Origin: Daphnia carinata
Lineage: Eukaryota; Arthropoda; Branchiopoda; Diplostraca; Daphniidae
Direction of reading: 5' to 3'
Assembly: GCF_022539665.2 (NCBI RefSeq)
Contig: NC_081337.1
Span: 3,076,679 to 3,140,678, forward strand
DNA length: 64,000 nt
Shown: piece by piece, positions 21,137-32,487 of the stretch
Position numbering within the stretch: the first letter of the stretch is position 1
How the letters are laid out: each line of letters starts with the position of its first letter
Program-made: the position numbers and the translations under genes
The notes under the pieces: model-generated
Database searches by the model: none
What the model was told of the DNA's origin: nothing
The model's input: only the letters and a program-made list of their open reading frames with translations

Positions 21137-22953
21137 ATGCAACGAACATTTTTCCAAGGACGTCAATTCAAGATTGGAATCATTAACGTAAGTTACCTTG
21201 TTTAATCTTATGTTTTAAAATGTAATAACAAGACAAAACAAAAAGATTCCTCCATACGTATTGGCCCAATACGATACTGGAGGCAATATCAGTTACGTCG
21301 ATGGTTTCGTTCCACAAATGATTTCGTGGATGGCAGAAAAATATGATTTTACGTAAGTATCTTATGATATAATTATTACAACAAAGACCTGTACCGTCTT
21401 TCTCGTATTTAGCTTCAAATATGTAGAACCACCAGACGAAGCTTTTGGGGCGTTCATTAACGGTTCCTGGAACGGTCTTATTGGAATGGTGGTCCGTGAG
21501 GTAAACAAAACATTTTGCCAAGTTAATTCTTTTATTGTGACGACTTTGATCAGGAAATTGAGATTGTGGGAACAGCATTATCGGTGACGTATCCACGATC
21601 TCTTGTCGTCGATTACACCTGTGCATTTTCTGAAGACCCAATTTCTTTATTAATTCCTTTCCCTCAACTAGACAGCACCATTTCTGGCATCATTAAACCT
21701 TTCCAATACGAGGTGTTGTCTTTTTATTAGACAGTAACATCTTTCTAAACTACTATTCAAATTCCTAGGTATGGATTGGGATTTTTCTCTGTCTACTAAT
21801 TGCATCTGTCGTCATCTGGTTGATATCTCGTGTTCAATGGCGCATCTATCGTCAATCATTTTACGGCCAGACGGGATGGTTCCCTCATTTTTGGTTCCTC
21901 TTTCGTGTCGTAACCAATCGTAATGAACGACCGTCACGCTCGATCATTTACCAATTAACAAGCATATTTTTTTATGGATCGATTACAGCTAGCGGTGTCA
22001 TCACTTTTACATTGGCCACGAGAATAGTAGTGGCATCTTGGTTGCTGATGGGCACTGTGTTCGTCAATTGCTACACCAGCAGTTTGTTATCTTATTTGAT
22101 GGCCCCTACGTTCTTACCATTAATCAGCACAGTCCAAGATTTGGCAGACAGCCGTGACATACAGATAGCAGCGCCAAAGCATTCTTCAGTCGATTCTGCC
22201 TTATTCGTAATATTTGAAAACATTCGTTAATAAATGCAAGCTAATTATTTTTTTGTGAATCGACAGGCGGCAACAACCGGCCCATTTGCTAAACTTGGCG
22301 AAAGTCTTCGAGCCCATCCCGAAAATCTTCTTAGCATGTCGAATAATATTGAAGACATAGTGTTTCATCAACGGAAAGCTTTTTCCTACGTAAGATTGCA
22401 TGCATAACATTTCATTTAATATCTATTGATTGGAAACATTTTGGTTTACAGCAAGAAACTTCGCTGAAGCAAAGAATCTACAATGACTTTAGGAGTCATA
22501 AACAATGTCGACTTTTCATTGCTAAAGAACATCTTTTTCCTGATCAAATTGCATTTGCCCTAGCGAAAAGAAGTCCTCTGACGAAAGCCTTTAACTACGA
22601 GTATGTTTTAAATAATTTTATGAGATTTATTTTTGAATTATTAAGAACGTTTGGTCTATTTAAAAATAAGGGTTACTTGGCTCAGGCAACTTGGATTGTT
22701 AAAGCATTGGATAAATTCTTATTTACCGAGGCCTTATCGATGCTCTGCCCCACTTTCTTCGTTTCGGCCAACGCCAAACGAACGTCTGACTCTTAATTAT
22801 CTTTCGAGTGCTTTCCTACTTTACGGTGTCGGCATCAGCGTTTCTGTTTTGGCTTTCACGTTGGAAATTATTTTCACTTGGTGGAAGAGACATGCAATTA
22901 AGGTCACGCCATTCAATAATCGAAAAAGAGGTTTGCGTGCTGGATGGAATTAG
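21137..22953 (+). CDS. Ionotropic receptor (variant glutamate-receptor-like chemoreceptor)
   Basis: Eight exons (21137-21187, 21246-21352, 21413-21500, 21554-21712, 21769-22206, 22267-22389, 22452-22600, 22671-22953) give 465 aa in frame. The ligand-binding lobe S1 contains FKIGIIN-IPPYVLAQYD, VDGFVPQMISWMAEKYDF and TYPRSLVVDYT. TM1 is VWIGIFLCLLIASVVIWLI (about 136-156). The pore/TM2 region follows, with ATRIVVASWLLMGTVFVNCY and then SSLLSYL. The S2 lobe ends in LGLLKHWINSYLPRPYRC and TM3 is YLSSAFLLYGVGISVSVLAF (about 416-440). There is no N-terminal iGluR domain, as usual for IRs. The first exon is short and has no clear signal peptide; an upstream exon may be missing. AATAAA occurs at 23080. 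Confidence 0.82.
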
Positions 22954-23079
22954 GTTAAATTTCTTATTTCCTTATTGCGAAAGAAAGAAACTGTAACACT
23001 TTTCACTAAATGTTTATACTACATCCTCCGCTTATTCCTAACTAAATGTTTAACTTAGGCTTACTGCCTTATCTATTCA

Positions 23080-23085
23080 AATAAA
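23080..23085 (+). terminator. Polyadenylation signal AATAAA
   Basis: Canonical hexamer about 130 bp after the IR stop codon. Confidence 0.55.
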
Positions 23086-23289
23086 TATAAAGATCCGTCG
23101 GCTATGGTTTTATAGGAGTCATGTGATATTACCATAAGAAGATAAAAAGAACTTTCTTTCACAAACTTTACATGGTCATTATACAGAAGCTAGAGAGTTC
23201 AATAAACATAACTTGTATGTAGAAATTTCTTGGCATTATTTGATGTGGGATTATACTTTAAGAAAAACTTATTGTGATTAAGAAAAATT

Positions 23290-23361
23290 GAGCCTGCCAG
23301 GAATCGAACCTGGAATCTCCTGATCCGTAGTCAGGCGCGTTATCCATTGCGCCACAAGCCC
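23290..23361 (-). tRNA. tRNA-Arg(ACG), CCTGA-stem type
   Basis: Minus-strand cloverleaf. Acceptor GGGCTTG pairs with CAGGCTC. Anticodon stem CCTGA/TCAGG has loop CTACGGA (ACG). T-arm CCAGG-TTCGATT-CCTGG is intact. TTTTT lies a few bases past the 3' end. First of four near-identical copies within 1.2 kb. Confidence 0.88.
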
Positions 23362-23537
23362 TGTTGTTTAACACAACTTACGCAAGTAATAATTAGGCAT
23401 TATTCGTGTGGAAAAAAACATTCCGAAAGGAAATTAAATAAGATAAAAATTATACACGTTTTTGAAAGAACTCCACCAAATACGATGTTAAAATGTAGAA
23501 TATTTTGACGGAAAACTGTAAATTGAAAAAAAAGAAC

Positions 23538-23609
23538 GAGCCTGCCAGGAGTCGAACCTGGAATCTCCTGATCCGTAGTCAGGCGCGTTATCCATTGCGC
23601 CACAAGCCC
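23538..23609 (-). tRNA. tRNA-Arg(ACG), CCTGA-stem type
   Basis: Same acceptor and anticodon arms as the copy at 23290; T-loop TTCGACT. The T-stem is intact and a T8 terminator follows on the minus strand. Confidence 0.88.
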
Positions 23610-23892
23610 TGTACTCACACGAAAATCTTTGCAGAGTGAACCGACGTATAAGCAGAACGAAATTTTCACAAACATACCAAATATATCATTTAATCAATTT
23701 TGCCTAACGTAAAAGACGCACGCAGTGCAAAAGATAATCAGAATGATTCTGTACCGTTAAGTAGAGTGAACATAACAATTGCATAATAGAAAATCACTTT
23801 TAACTTATTAAAGTAAAGAGAGCTGTACTAGTTTTGAATACTTACGTTAAATACGTCATATTAATAAATGTGATGCGCAAATAAAACAAAAT

Positions 23893-23964
23893 GAACCTGC
23901 CAGGGATCGAACCTGGAATCTCCTGATCCGTAGTCAGGCGCGTTATCCATTGCGCCACACGCCC
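23893..23964 (-). tRNA. tRNA-Arg(ACG), CCTGA-stem type, weakened acceptor stem
   Basis: Anticodon ACG and T-arm (CCAGG-TTCGATC-CCTGG) are intact. The acceptor reads GGGCGTG against CAGGTTC, giving one G-G mismatch and two G-U pairs, so it may be less stable than its neighbours. TTTT follows. Confidence 0.75.
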
Positions 23965-24377
23965 TTGAACAACTTTAGATTTGCAAAAAACGAATTCAAG
24001 GTTCAAGTAAAGCAAAACAAGTCAAGTTCAAGTTCAAAACACCATTGAAAATGCCAATGATTTAATCTGGAATTTTCTCCTACGAAGGCAGACGCCTTAT
24101 AAGACAGGTTTGATTAACAACACGGTTATAAAATCATTCAGGTTTTTTTTTAAATTCCCCACTCCACAAAGCCATATAACTCACAGTGTTGGGTAGGTGA
24201 GAAAACAATAAGATCATCCAGGGATCTTGTTTTGCATTTTAACGTTCAACTTCAGAAAATATTTATTAGATTTTCGTTTTACTATTTTATCCCCTTTGTA
24301 CTAGAGCAACCTGCAAAAAATTCCCATGTGGATTTTAAAAACCTTAATATATGCATATTTTTCCCGAAAGTAAAAAT

Positions 24378-24449
24378 GAACCTGCCAGGAATCGAACCTG
24401 GAATCTCCTGATCCGTAGTCAGGCGCGTTATCCATTGCGCCACAAGTCC
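24378..24449 (-). tRNA. tRNA-Arg(ACG), CCTGA-stem type
   Basis: Acceptor GGACTTG against CAGGTTC pairs fully with compensating changes. Anticodon loop CTACGGA (ACG) and T-arm are intact. TTTTT lies just downstream on the minus strand. Confidence 0.85.
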
Positions 24450-24544
24450 TTACACAGTATGGATTCTTTATAAATCCGTAACTGAGTCTTGACTAACCCC
24501 TAGGTGACCCAAAACAGCTGCTTCTTCAAAAGCATGGGTCAACA

Positions 24545-24605
24545 AGCAAAGGATCTGGTATCTCTTGCTTCATAGATGAGCGTCGTTTCCTTGGATCAAA
24601 GTTCG
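24545..24605 (-). pseudogene. tRNA-Arg relic (CTTGC-stem type)
   Basis: Plus-strand text GGATCTGGTATCTCTTGCTT followed by CATAGATGAGCGTCGTTTCC aligns with the 18918 tRNA along the T-arm, variable, anticodon and D-arm regions. The anticodon stem, T-loop and acceptor are broken. It is a decayed copy. Confidence 0.6.
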
Positions 24606-24946
24606 CATGTCTTCATGAATAGTCCTATGATGTGAGTTACTTTAGAAGTGCATTTGAGTACTACAAACAAGTATACAATCGATAAACTGTAAGAACCAGG
24701 ATGTCATCCTAGAAATGTTGATAAAAATCAAAGTTAGGAATAGGTGATTTTAATGATAGGTATGTGAGGTAATTGATTTATTTGAGAAAATTATTGGTGG
24801 ACTAGGTGATGTTTTGATATACGTGAGAGGTGACTAGAGCTATTCAATGCGCCAAATATTATAAAAAGAATCTAATATAAATATGCAATAGCTTTATAAA
24901 GTGATTGATGTGTTGAGAGAAAAATAGATATGACATGACCATACAA
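24606..24946. other. Spacer without recognised gene
   Basis: About 340 bp of AT-rich DNA. It probably includes the 3' UTR of the minus-strand chitinase. Confidence 0.45.
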
Positions 24947-26449
24947 CTATGTTGTCAATCCACGCAGTATTGATTTGATCAAAGGAAATGTGTTGTTCCC
25001 GCAAATGTTATTGTAGTCGTCACAATTGAGATCGAAGACCATAACTCCACCAAAATAATTGCTTCTTATCCACTTTGCCTATGTAAACAATAATATTTAA
25101 ATGTGGGATTGCCAGTTTTCAAATAAATTTATACAATACCTTTTCTTCTAAACTCTGCTCATCGTCGTAAGAGATCCAAGACCTTTTGTGATATGCAAAC
25201 GGTACACGGCTGTCTACGTCAAATTCCCGAACTCCGCCATTGGCCAGAAATTGGCACACTACTGGATATGCAATCTGTCCGCCCATACCAACAGTACCAG
25301 CACCGATGGCCGGGGCGTAGAGACCATGAAAGCTCGGATTGTACAATCTGGAAGAATTAAAAATTAATGCATCGTATTAAATATAAATTCAGGTAGAGCT
25401 TTGACTTACTGATATGTCTGACCGTAAGTTGGCAATCCTATAACTAATTTCTCCCTCGGCATTCCTAGTTGCACCCAATAAAACGAAGTCCAGTTCAAAT
25501 TGACTGTACTGAACATGTTCCATTCATCGGAGCGAGGATAGAGCGGCGAATTGTGACCCGTAAGGGGAAGGTACCATTTGAACGAATGAAAATCGTATCC
25601 CATCAAGGATACAAAGTCCACATATTTTGCCATTTGAGCTACGCGATAACTTCGATCAATGATAGACTTGGAAGCTGCTACAGCCACAGATATGGTAAGG
25701 TTATACAAAGGATTCTTGTAAACGTAGTGAAGCTCCTGCAGCAACATTTGGAACATGAAACGTTCTTCAAACGGCCGATACCATGCGGGAAACTCCCAGT
25801 CTAAATCAATTCCGTCGAATCCCATTTTCTTCAAATAATTGGCGGAACTGACGGCAAACTCTTCGCGGTCTTCCAGTGTTTCAATTACACTATGAAAACC
25901 TAAATCATTATTGGCTCCACCTACAGAAAGTAAGACTTTCAACTCTGGAGCAATTTTCTTCAATTCAATGACTTCTTTGTAAATGACTTCATCCTTTTCA
26001 CCAATAGGGGTCAATAAACCACTGGAAATTTTGGCAAAACCAATGATGATGTGCGTACAAAGAGCAACATCAATTTGGCCAGGTTGAAGGAATGGCCATT
26101 CATCACTGGGTACTGTGTAATAGCACACTCTTCTAAAACTGTGATTAATCTGTTGTTGTCTTCGGGTGACATGGTATTTTTTTGGACCATGTAGATGTCG
26201 ACTGTGATGGCGAGCAGCCCTGCTATAAACTTCCTGACGATATAGTCTATTGGTTATTCCCGGAAGAAATAAGGTAGCGTTTTCAAAATTCCATTGATGT
26301 ACAGGAGGCCCCGAAAGACTCGTTAGCTTGGTTGATGATGTGAAACCCAAGAACGTCAGGCTTAACTTAGACATGAAACCGTAGATAACGAAAAGTACGC
26401 ACAGTACTATAGCAATGCTAAGCATTTTTGAAATCATGGTAATCGTCAT
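24947..26449 (-). CDS. Membrane-anchored GH18 chitinase
   Basis: Three exons (25410-26449, 25140-25347, 24947-25078) give 459 aa. Residues about 7-35 are hydrophobic after a short polar start (SIAIVLCVLFVIYGF), with no obvious cleavage site, so a type II membrane anchor is likely. A basic, His/Arg-rich stalk (about 70-100) precedes the catalytic barrel. The barrel has VCYYTVPSDEWPF, LKVLLSVGGANND and the active-site motif FDGIDLDWEF, whose Glu219 is the expected proton donor. MGYDFHSFKWYLPL and LPTYGQTY complete it. The last exon holds GGVMVFDLNCDD. All GH18 signature residues seen are intact, so hydrolysis of chitin or chito-oligosaccharides is expected. No chitin-binding domain was seen. 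Confidence 0.88.
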
Positions 26450-26879
26450 TTTGAGATTTATCGTATAAAAACACCAGTTTCATTCACATCACAGTTAGTA
26501 AAGCTGTTTTCTTTAATAATTTGTCAAAATTTTTCTTTTTTTTTTACTTGTTTTATCTCTCAAATGCAACGTTGCCGAGTTTCACTGACTCAGAAAGATT
26601 TCTGGTGATATTATATGAAAAAATGCTTTCAAAATCACTTAAAGTTTACTATTTATTTAAATATCAAGTCACATATGTAAGAGAAGGGATCGCAATTTTA
26701 TTTTCACAGCGAAACAGTTACCTTTTTCAACAAGTCCACAGGTGGTGAAAGTAAGCCTCAGGTAAGAGGTGGCGCAACGATCGGTGCATTTCAAAGCACA
26801 AGTTTTGGGAGTGGCGTCTAAAATTTTTGTTATTTTTTTTTATCGATTTTAACTTGGTTTCACATTTTGTTTATTTATA
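26450..26879. other. Divergent promoter region, chitinase (-) and Lachesin-like (+)
   Basis: 430 bp between two divergent start codons. AT-rich with poly-T runs. It must hold both 5' flanks; no specific element was recognised. Confidence 0.45.
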
Positions 26880-28536
26880 ATGAATTGGACTAGAGTAGCA
26901 GCCGTACTGGTTACCCAGTTTTTAATTATCGGTAAGTTTTCACATGATATTTCGTAGGGTTTCATGGCTGAAAACATATGGACGTCTGTCATTTATCGAT
27001 GCATGACACCAATAACATTTATTATATATTTTTTAGTAACGGGCCAGAGATTTCCGACGATTTCCTATATTTCCCAAGAAAAAGTAATAGACATTGGTGG
27101 ATCTATTGAGCTGGAATGCTCTGTGCAGTATGTTAGAGATTTCCCCGTTTTGTGGATTAAAATGGACAGTGTTGATCCTTCAAGAACTATTCCACTTTCC
27201 ACTGGTTCAAATCTCATTGTTAAAGATAGTAGATTCAGCTTGCGATATGATCAAGCCAGTTCAACTTACACTCTGCAAGTAAGAACAATTTTAACAAAAC
27301 CATTGTTTCATTATGGTTGGAATGCAATAATACATTTTCTCCAAATTTTTAGATCAAGGATATTCAAGAAAACGATGCTGGAAAATACCAGTGTCAAGTA
27401 CTGTTGACAGTTACTGAGAAAATTTCTGCAGATGTAGCAGTCTCTGTTCGTATTCCACCCATCATTTTTGACAATTCCACAAGATCGGTGGTAGTGAGTG
27501 AAGGAGAAGGTGTAAAACTTGAATGTTATGCTGGTGGCTATCCAGCACCAACAGTATGTCCATAAATCCTTTTGGTTTTTCCATATTTCCTCATATTATT
27601 TGATCAATATTCACAACCAGGTATCTTGGCGGCGTGAAAACTACGCCGTGCTACCCACCGGAGGGTCTCAATACCGTGGCAACATTCTAACAATCCCGAG
27701 CGTCAACAAAAATGACCGTGGCACCTACTACTGCGTTGCTGAAAACGGCGTCGGCAAAGGCAAGCGACGCAATATCGCAGTTGAAGTAGAGTTTTCACCC
27801 GTGATCACAGTACCCAGGTTCGTAAAAGAAACTAATCAAATCTTTGCATGTCTCTTTGCAACATATTCAGTGGCATGTTTGAAATTCTAGACCCCGACTA
27901 GGACAAGCTTTACAATACGATATGGACCTTGAATGCCATGTTATTGCGTATCCACCTCCAGCAATTACTTGGTGGAAGGACGAAGTTCAGTTATCCAATA
28001 ATCAGCATTACAGGTACGATTCCCTTTTCATTTACTTTATTGTGATACGTATTTTTCTCTCATTGGTTGTTCGTACTGATCAATGATTGGTACTATTGCA
28101 TGCCATTTTCATATTCAACCCAAAACAAAATTCCGATTTTTATTGTTTCAATGTGTATCACCTCTGATTTTTAGCATTTCTCACTTTGCCACCGCCGACG
28201 AGTTTACCGACACGACGTTGCGCATCCTGACGGCCGAGAAACGTCAATACGGTCAATACTACTGCCGGGCAGCCAATAAGCTGGGCAGCGACCAGGCTTC
28301 GGTCGAGCTCTTTGGTATTTACAAATCATTCCGGACATGCAATCCTATGCATTTTTACTGTTTCGTAGCATGTGCCTGACATTGTTGTTGTTGTTACAGA
28401 AACGGTCATTCCCATATGCCCGCCCGCATGCGGCCAGAACCTGTTTTCGGTTAGCGTCGCCGCCTCCCTCGGAGGAGTCGACATCCTTCTGCCCGTCCTT
28501 TTGCTCGTCTGCATGTTTCGTCGTTTCTACTACTAA
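26880..28536 (+). CDS. Lachesin-like cell-adhesion protein with three Ig domains
   Basis: Seven exons (26880-26931, 27037-27278, 27353-27553, 27621-27817, 27891-28013, 28175-28314, 28400-28536) give 363 aa in frame. MNWTRVAAVLVTQFLIIVTG is a signal peptide. Three Ig domains follow: Ig1 with ELECSVQYVRDFPVLWIKMD and ENDAGKYQCQV; Ig2 with KLECYAGGYPAPTVSWRREN and NDRGTYYCVAENGVGKG; Ig3 with LECHVIAYPPPAITWWKDE and YGQYYCRAANKLGS. The C-terminal hydrophobic tail (VDILLPVLLLVCMF) fits GPI anchoring, as in insect Lachesin, or a short membrane anchor. This family acts in neural adhesion and septate junctions. Confidence 0.87.
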
Positions 28537-31500
28537 AGAGACGACGACAACGACTGGGTAAATTTATTGACGTCATAACGGAAATGTGTTGATTTCTCTT
28601 TCCGGCGGGCCCGTTTTTCGTGGGCCGTGCACGCACACACGAATCACACCGAGACGAAGGATGACTCCGTCTCGGATCAATATACGAATGATATGGAGAA
28701 AGGGGGGAGGGGGTACGATGGGTGGAAGGAGCGTGCGATCTATTTTTATGATACAACGGGAACCACCAGTGAGTGGAGATGTGTAATAAATCAACCGCTC
28801 CATTGCGCCGACGAGGAAGCAGACCGTGACTCGAAACTCGCCCACATTTTTTTTTTCTTCATGTTATTGTTGCTGTTCTTGTTACTGTTTTCTTTCTTAG
28901 TTGAATCAAGCTCCATTCTTTTGAAGCAAACCCGAAAGAAAACATGATCTCGTTGTATCTCATTGTCTTTTGTGTTTTTAGAGACGGAGATTGGCTTTCG
29001 AAGATATCCGGTCCTACTTCATTGGACATCAGAAAGCAGAAGCCGAGCAACATCCGATACTTTTCTTAGCGTTTGTAGCCCAAACATCTGCTCATGTCTC
29101 GTGCAAATCACATTTTTCTATTTCTTTTCATCTCTACATTGATCTTCACTTTGCAACTCAATCCCTCCATTTTTTCTAACATTTTAATTGACTAAACAGC
29201 AACACTTTTGTGTTTTTAATGTTCAAGTTGTGAGCCACGACTGCCTAGCGGTAATGTAAAAATTGTGTACCTTAACAGACAACAACATTCAGGTACGTTT
29301 AGTATAGAATGCGCACACATTCCATCACATATCGATGCTGGTTCTTGTCCCCCCCCCCATTGTATCCAGCCAGGAATGAATTCCCTTTTGGTTGGATATG
29401 AATATGTCAGGGATTGTGTCTTGTTTGTTTTTTTATCTCCCTTTTTTTATTAATCTCAATTTCGCGCAAAAGCATTAGTGCCACAACAATACGTTGAACA
29501 AATAAAAATGTATTATAGTTTCTTTCTTTTGTTTTTCCCAAGCTTATTCCGGCCATGCAAAAACCTGGGGAATCCTCCATTGACCTTGCCTCATTGTCGT
29601 ACTGTACAACGGTTTTATTTTTGTGTAAATCCAGCACGCAAACTCCGCAGGGATATTACGGCAGCGAGGAGAAACTTGTTGGCTCTGTGTCTGCGGTGTT
29701 TTTCAGGTGTAAAGCGAAGAATTACTTGTTTTCTCCTCCTCTTTCAGTAGTCGGGGACATGAATGTATTCTGCAAAGCGGAACGAAGTTTCTTAAACTTT
29801 TTTTTATTTTCCGAGTCGTCACAGCAAATGAAAAAGAAGGGTAGATTCTAGAAATGAATTATGAAAAGTTGCTCTTTTCTGTGGAATAAGTCGAGTGGAA
29901 CGGGTTGATAACACCGCCGTGTGTGAAAGGGGTCGGTTTTTGGTTGAAAAGGGGGGGATTTCAATGCAATCAAATTCCCTTTTCTCTCATTTAGGAAACA
30001 AGTTTTCGATAAAATAATGTTTTCTAATTTTTTTTTCCTTTTCTGGCACGACTTTGAGAGTTGGACGACGACATACGCCCTATTAAGTGAACGAACCGAG
30101 CGCGATTATGATGAGCTAGTAATAAACAGGTACTACCCCATCTTTTAGTGTCATCTGCACACGCAATGTACGTGTTCTCTTTCGACAATTGTTCAGAACT
30201 GTAATAATGCACTATGTTTATAAGACTTTTGTAAAGCTGCTTACTCCTATTGTGTTTACGAGAAACGTCACAGTCCTAAGTTGAAAAACATATCGAGGAA
30301 GAGTAGCAGACGTCAATGGCTGCTGTGTGCAGACCTGCAATCATAAATTAAAAAAGGTTCTTAAAAACATGAAAAGAAACGAGTTTTATGTCGTCATAGG
30401 GCTATGCAATAAAGCTAGAGAGACTACTTAACGATGTATGGGGGGCACAGACGGAAGTCTAGCCATCAAGTATCGAGTGACAGGCTTGAAATATCCCAAC
30501 CGACAAAAAAGAAAAACTCAAAATGGCTCCGACCACTCACTGGCAAAAGTGCAGTGCTGCTGGCGGTCTGTCTTGACCGCCTTCGCTTAGCGTGTGTAGC
30601 TTTTCACTTTTCACCAGGCATCCTATTTCAAAAGAATAGTATTTCTCTCTTATCTTTCTACGATATCCGTCAAATTGTGTCGTCTTGTCGTAAAAAACAA
30701 ACAAAACACAGTTGTGGGTTCTCACCTTTTGTTTCACAGCGATCGCCTCGAGGCCAACCGAAAAGTGGCTATTTGGTGTCATACTTGACGATGACTCGCC
30801 AATTGGTTAAAATCACACAAAATAATATTCTCGTATTTCCTCGTCCGCAAATATCTATCGACCTAAAGTCAATGGCCCGAGCAAACAAGGCAACCATTTC
30901 TCTCTTTCTTCCTCCTCGAGCAGATGATAATCTTCAGTTTACTCTTTTCCGTTACATAGCAGCTCGTTAACCTACATTTGTTTTCTTAACTTTTTCACGG
31001 TTGAAAAATGTTCATGAAACTGTTACACAAGTGTATATACCTTTCCAGAAGAATGTTATTTTAATTGCATTAAAATGTACCTGCCATTTATTTTGTGGGG
31101 GGAAGCAAAAAAAAAAGCCACCTGTTGAAATAAATAAGAATATGACGTTGCCAAAGCAAAAAAAAAAAAAAGAAGTCAATGAGTCATTGGCTACTTGTTG
31201 ACATCACTGGCGTGTATGTTTCTCGTACCGGTAAGGCTTCTCTCTCTCTTTTTCCCCTGCAGATCGTGGAACCAATTGTTGCTGACTGGAATTTAGTCGT
31301 GAATGTTCGACACGGCCATTTCTTTTTCGTGTTGTTCGATTTCTAGACGACATCCTCGAGACAATACATGAAATTGCAACGTCTTTTTTTTTGTTTCTTT
31401 TTTACAACTTGATTTCTTTGTTTGATTGGAGCAGAAAACACGTGGGTCCGAACCCCGCCTCAAATGTCGTGGACGCCATTACCTGGTTTGGGAACGACAG

Positions 31501-32487
31501 TCGCCATTCGAGTACACACACATTCTTCAGGGGATTAGATGCCAAATAGAATAGAATTAAGAATGCCAGCCGTTTGCAAGGCTATACCATTGATTTTTTT
31601 TTCTTTTCTTTTTTGGGGAGAAAACCTTTTTCGCCATTTTTTCTCCTTTCCCCACGAGAATGCATTAACGTTTAGATGCAGTTGTTATCCCTTTGGGGAA
31701 GATATTTCCAGATATATTTCGAAGGTTATAGGTAGGTAAAGAAAAACTTTTTGCAAAAAGAAAAGGTGTTTTGGTACACATGGCGGTTGGTCGGATTCTT
31801 TTTCTTACCTTTTTTACCTTTGAAAAAAAAAGAATCGTTGGATGGTGGCGCCCCTGGTGTCAGAAATTTGAAACTAAACCCCGCGCGCGCCATCCTTTCC
31901 CCCTTCCCCACCCCGTCCGTTAGCTGCCTCCAAAACCGAAGCCCTCCCTTCTCTTCATCAAAGCGAAGCGTTAGTCGAGTCGAGGACGCCGAGTCGAGTT
32001 GAAGAGTGTTTGACTGCAGTCCCTGTCTTTCTCGCTGTTAGCCCTAAAAGAAGAAGAAGCAACGCTCCCGGTTTTTGTCTTCACAACGCCTTTGGCTCCA
32101 TCCAAATCTAGAAACGAAAAAGAAATAACCTAGAGGGGGCCAAAAGAGAAAGACCAGTTTTGTTCGCTGTTTCAGTTTTTGTCTCGAACAGGAATTCTTT
32201 TTCGATCGAAAAAAAAAAAAGAAGAAGATCCAGTTGAACAAAGTTTTTGTTACCGAGCAGAAAAAAAAAAGAGATAATCGCATTTCAGAAAGAAGCATAC
32301 ATAATATTTTTGCCAGTCTTTCAGTGCACTTCGGTCAGGGCAGTGGTCTCAAGTCGAAGTGTGTTGAGCGCGGGATTTTGTCTGTGACCTTCCTCCATTT
32401 TTGTTTGATTCTTCGAACCACGCACACACACAGGGTCGTTGTGCGAAACAGTTTTCTACCCTTATTCCAGACATCAACGACAAGAGA
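28537..32487. other. Intergenic region, Lachesin-like 3' flank to Fasciclin-3 5' leader
   Basis: About 4 kb with no supportable coding exon. It is full of poly-A/T runs and some G runs (about 29349 and 29950). The right end, about 31950-32487, precedes the Fasciclin-3 start and probably holds its promoter and 5' UTR. The left end probably includes the Lachesin-like 3' UTR. Confidence 0.5.

Noticed and set aside
30434-30970. 178-codon open stretch on the plus strand in the Lachesin/Fasciclin-3 interval
   Set aside because: Low-complexity and basic/hydrophobic composition, no domain, no splice or start context; best explained by chance in a homopolymer-rich region.
31420-31490. Box-B-like GGTCCGAACCCC near 31446
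   Set aside because: No acceptor, D or anticodon arm can be built around it.
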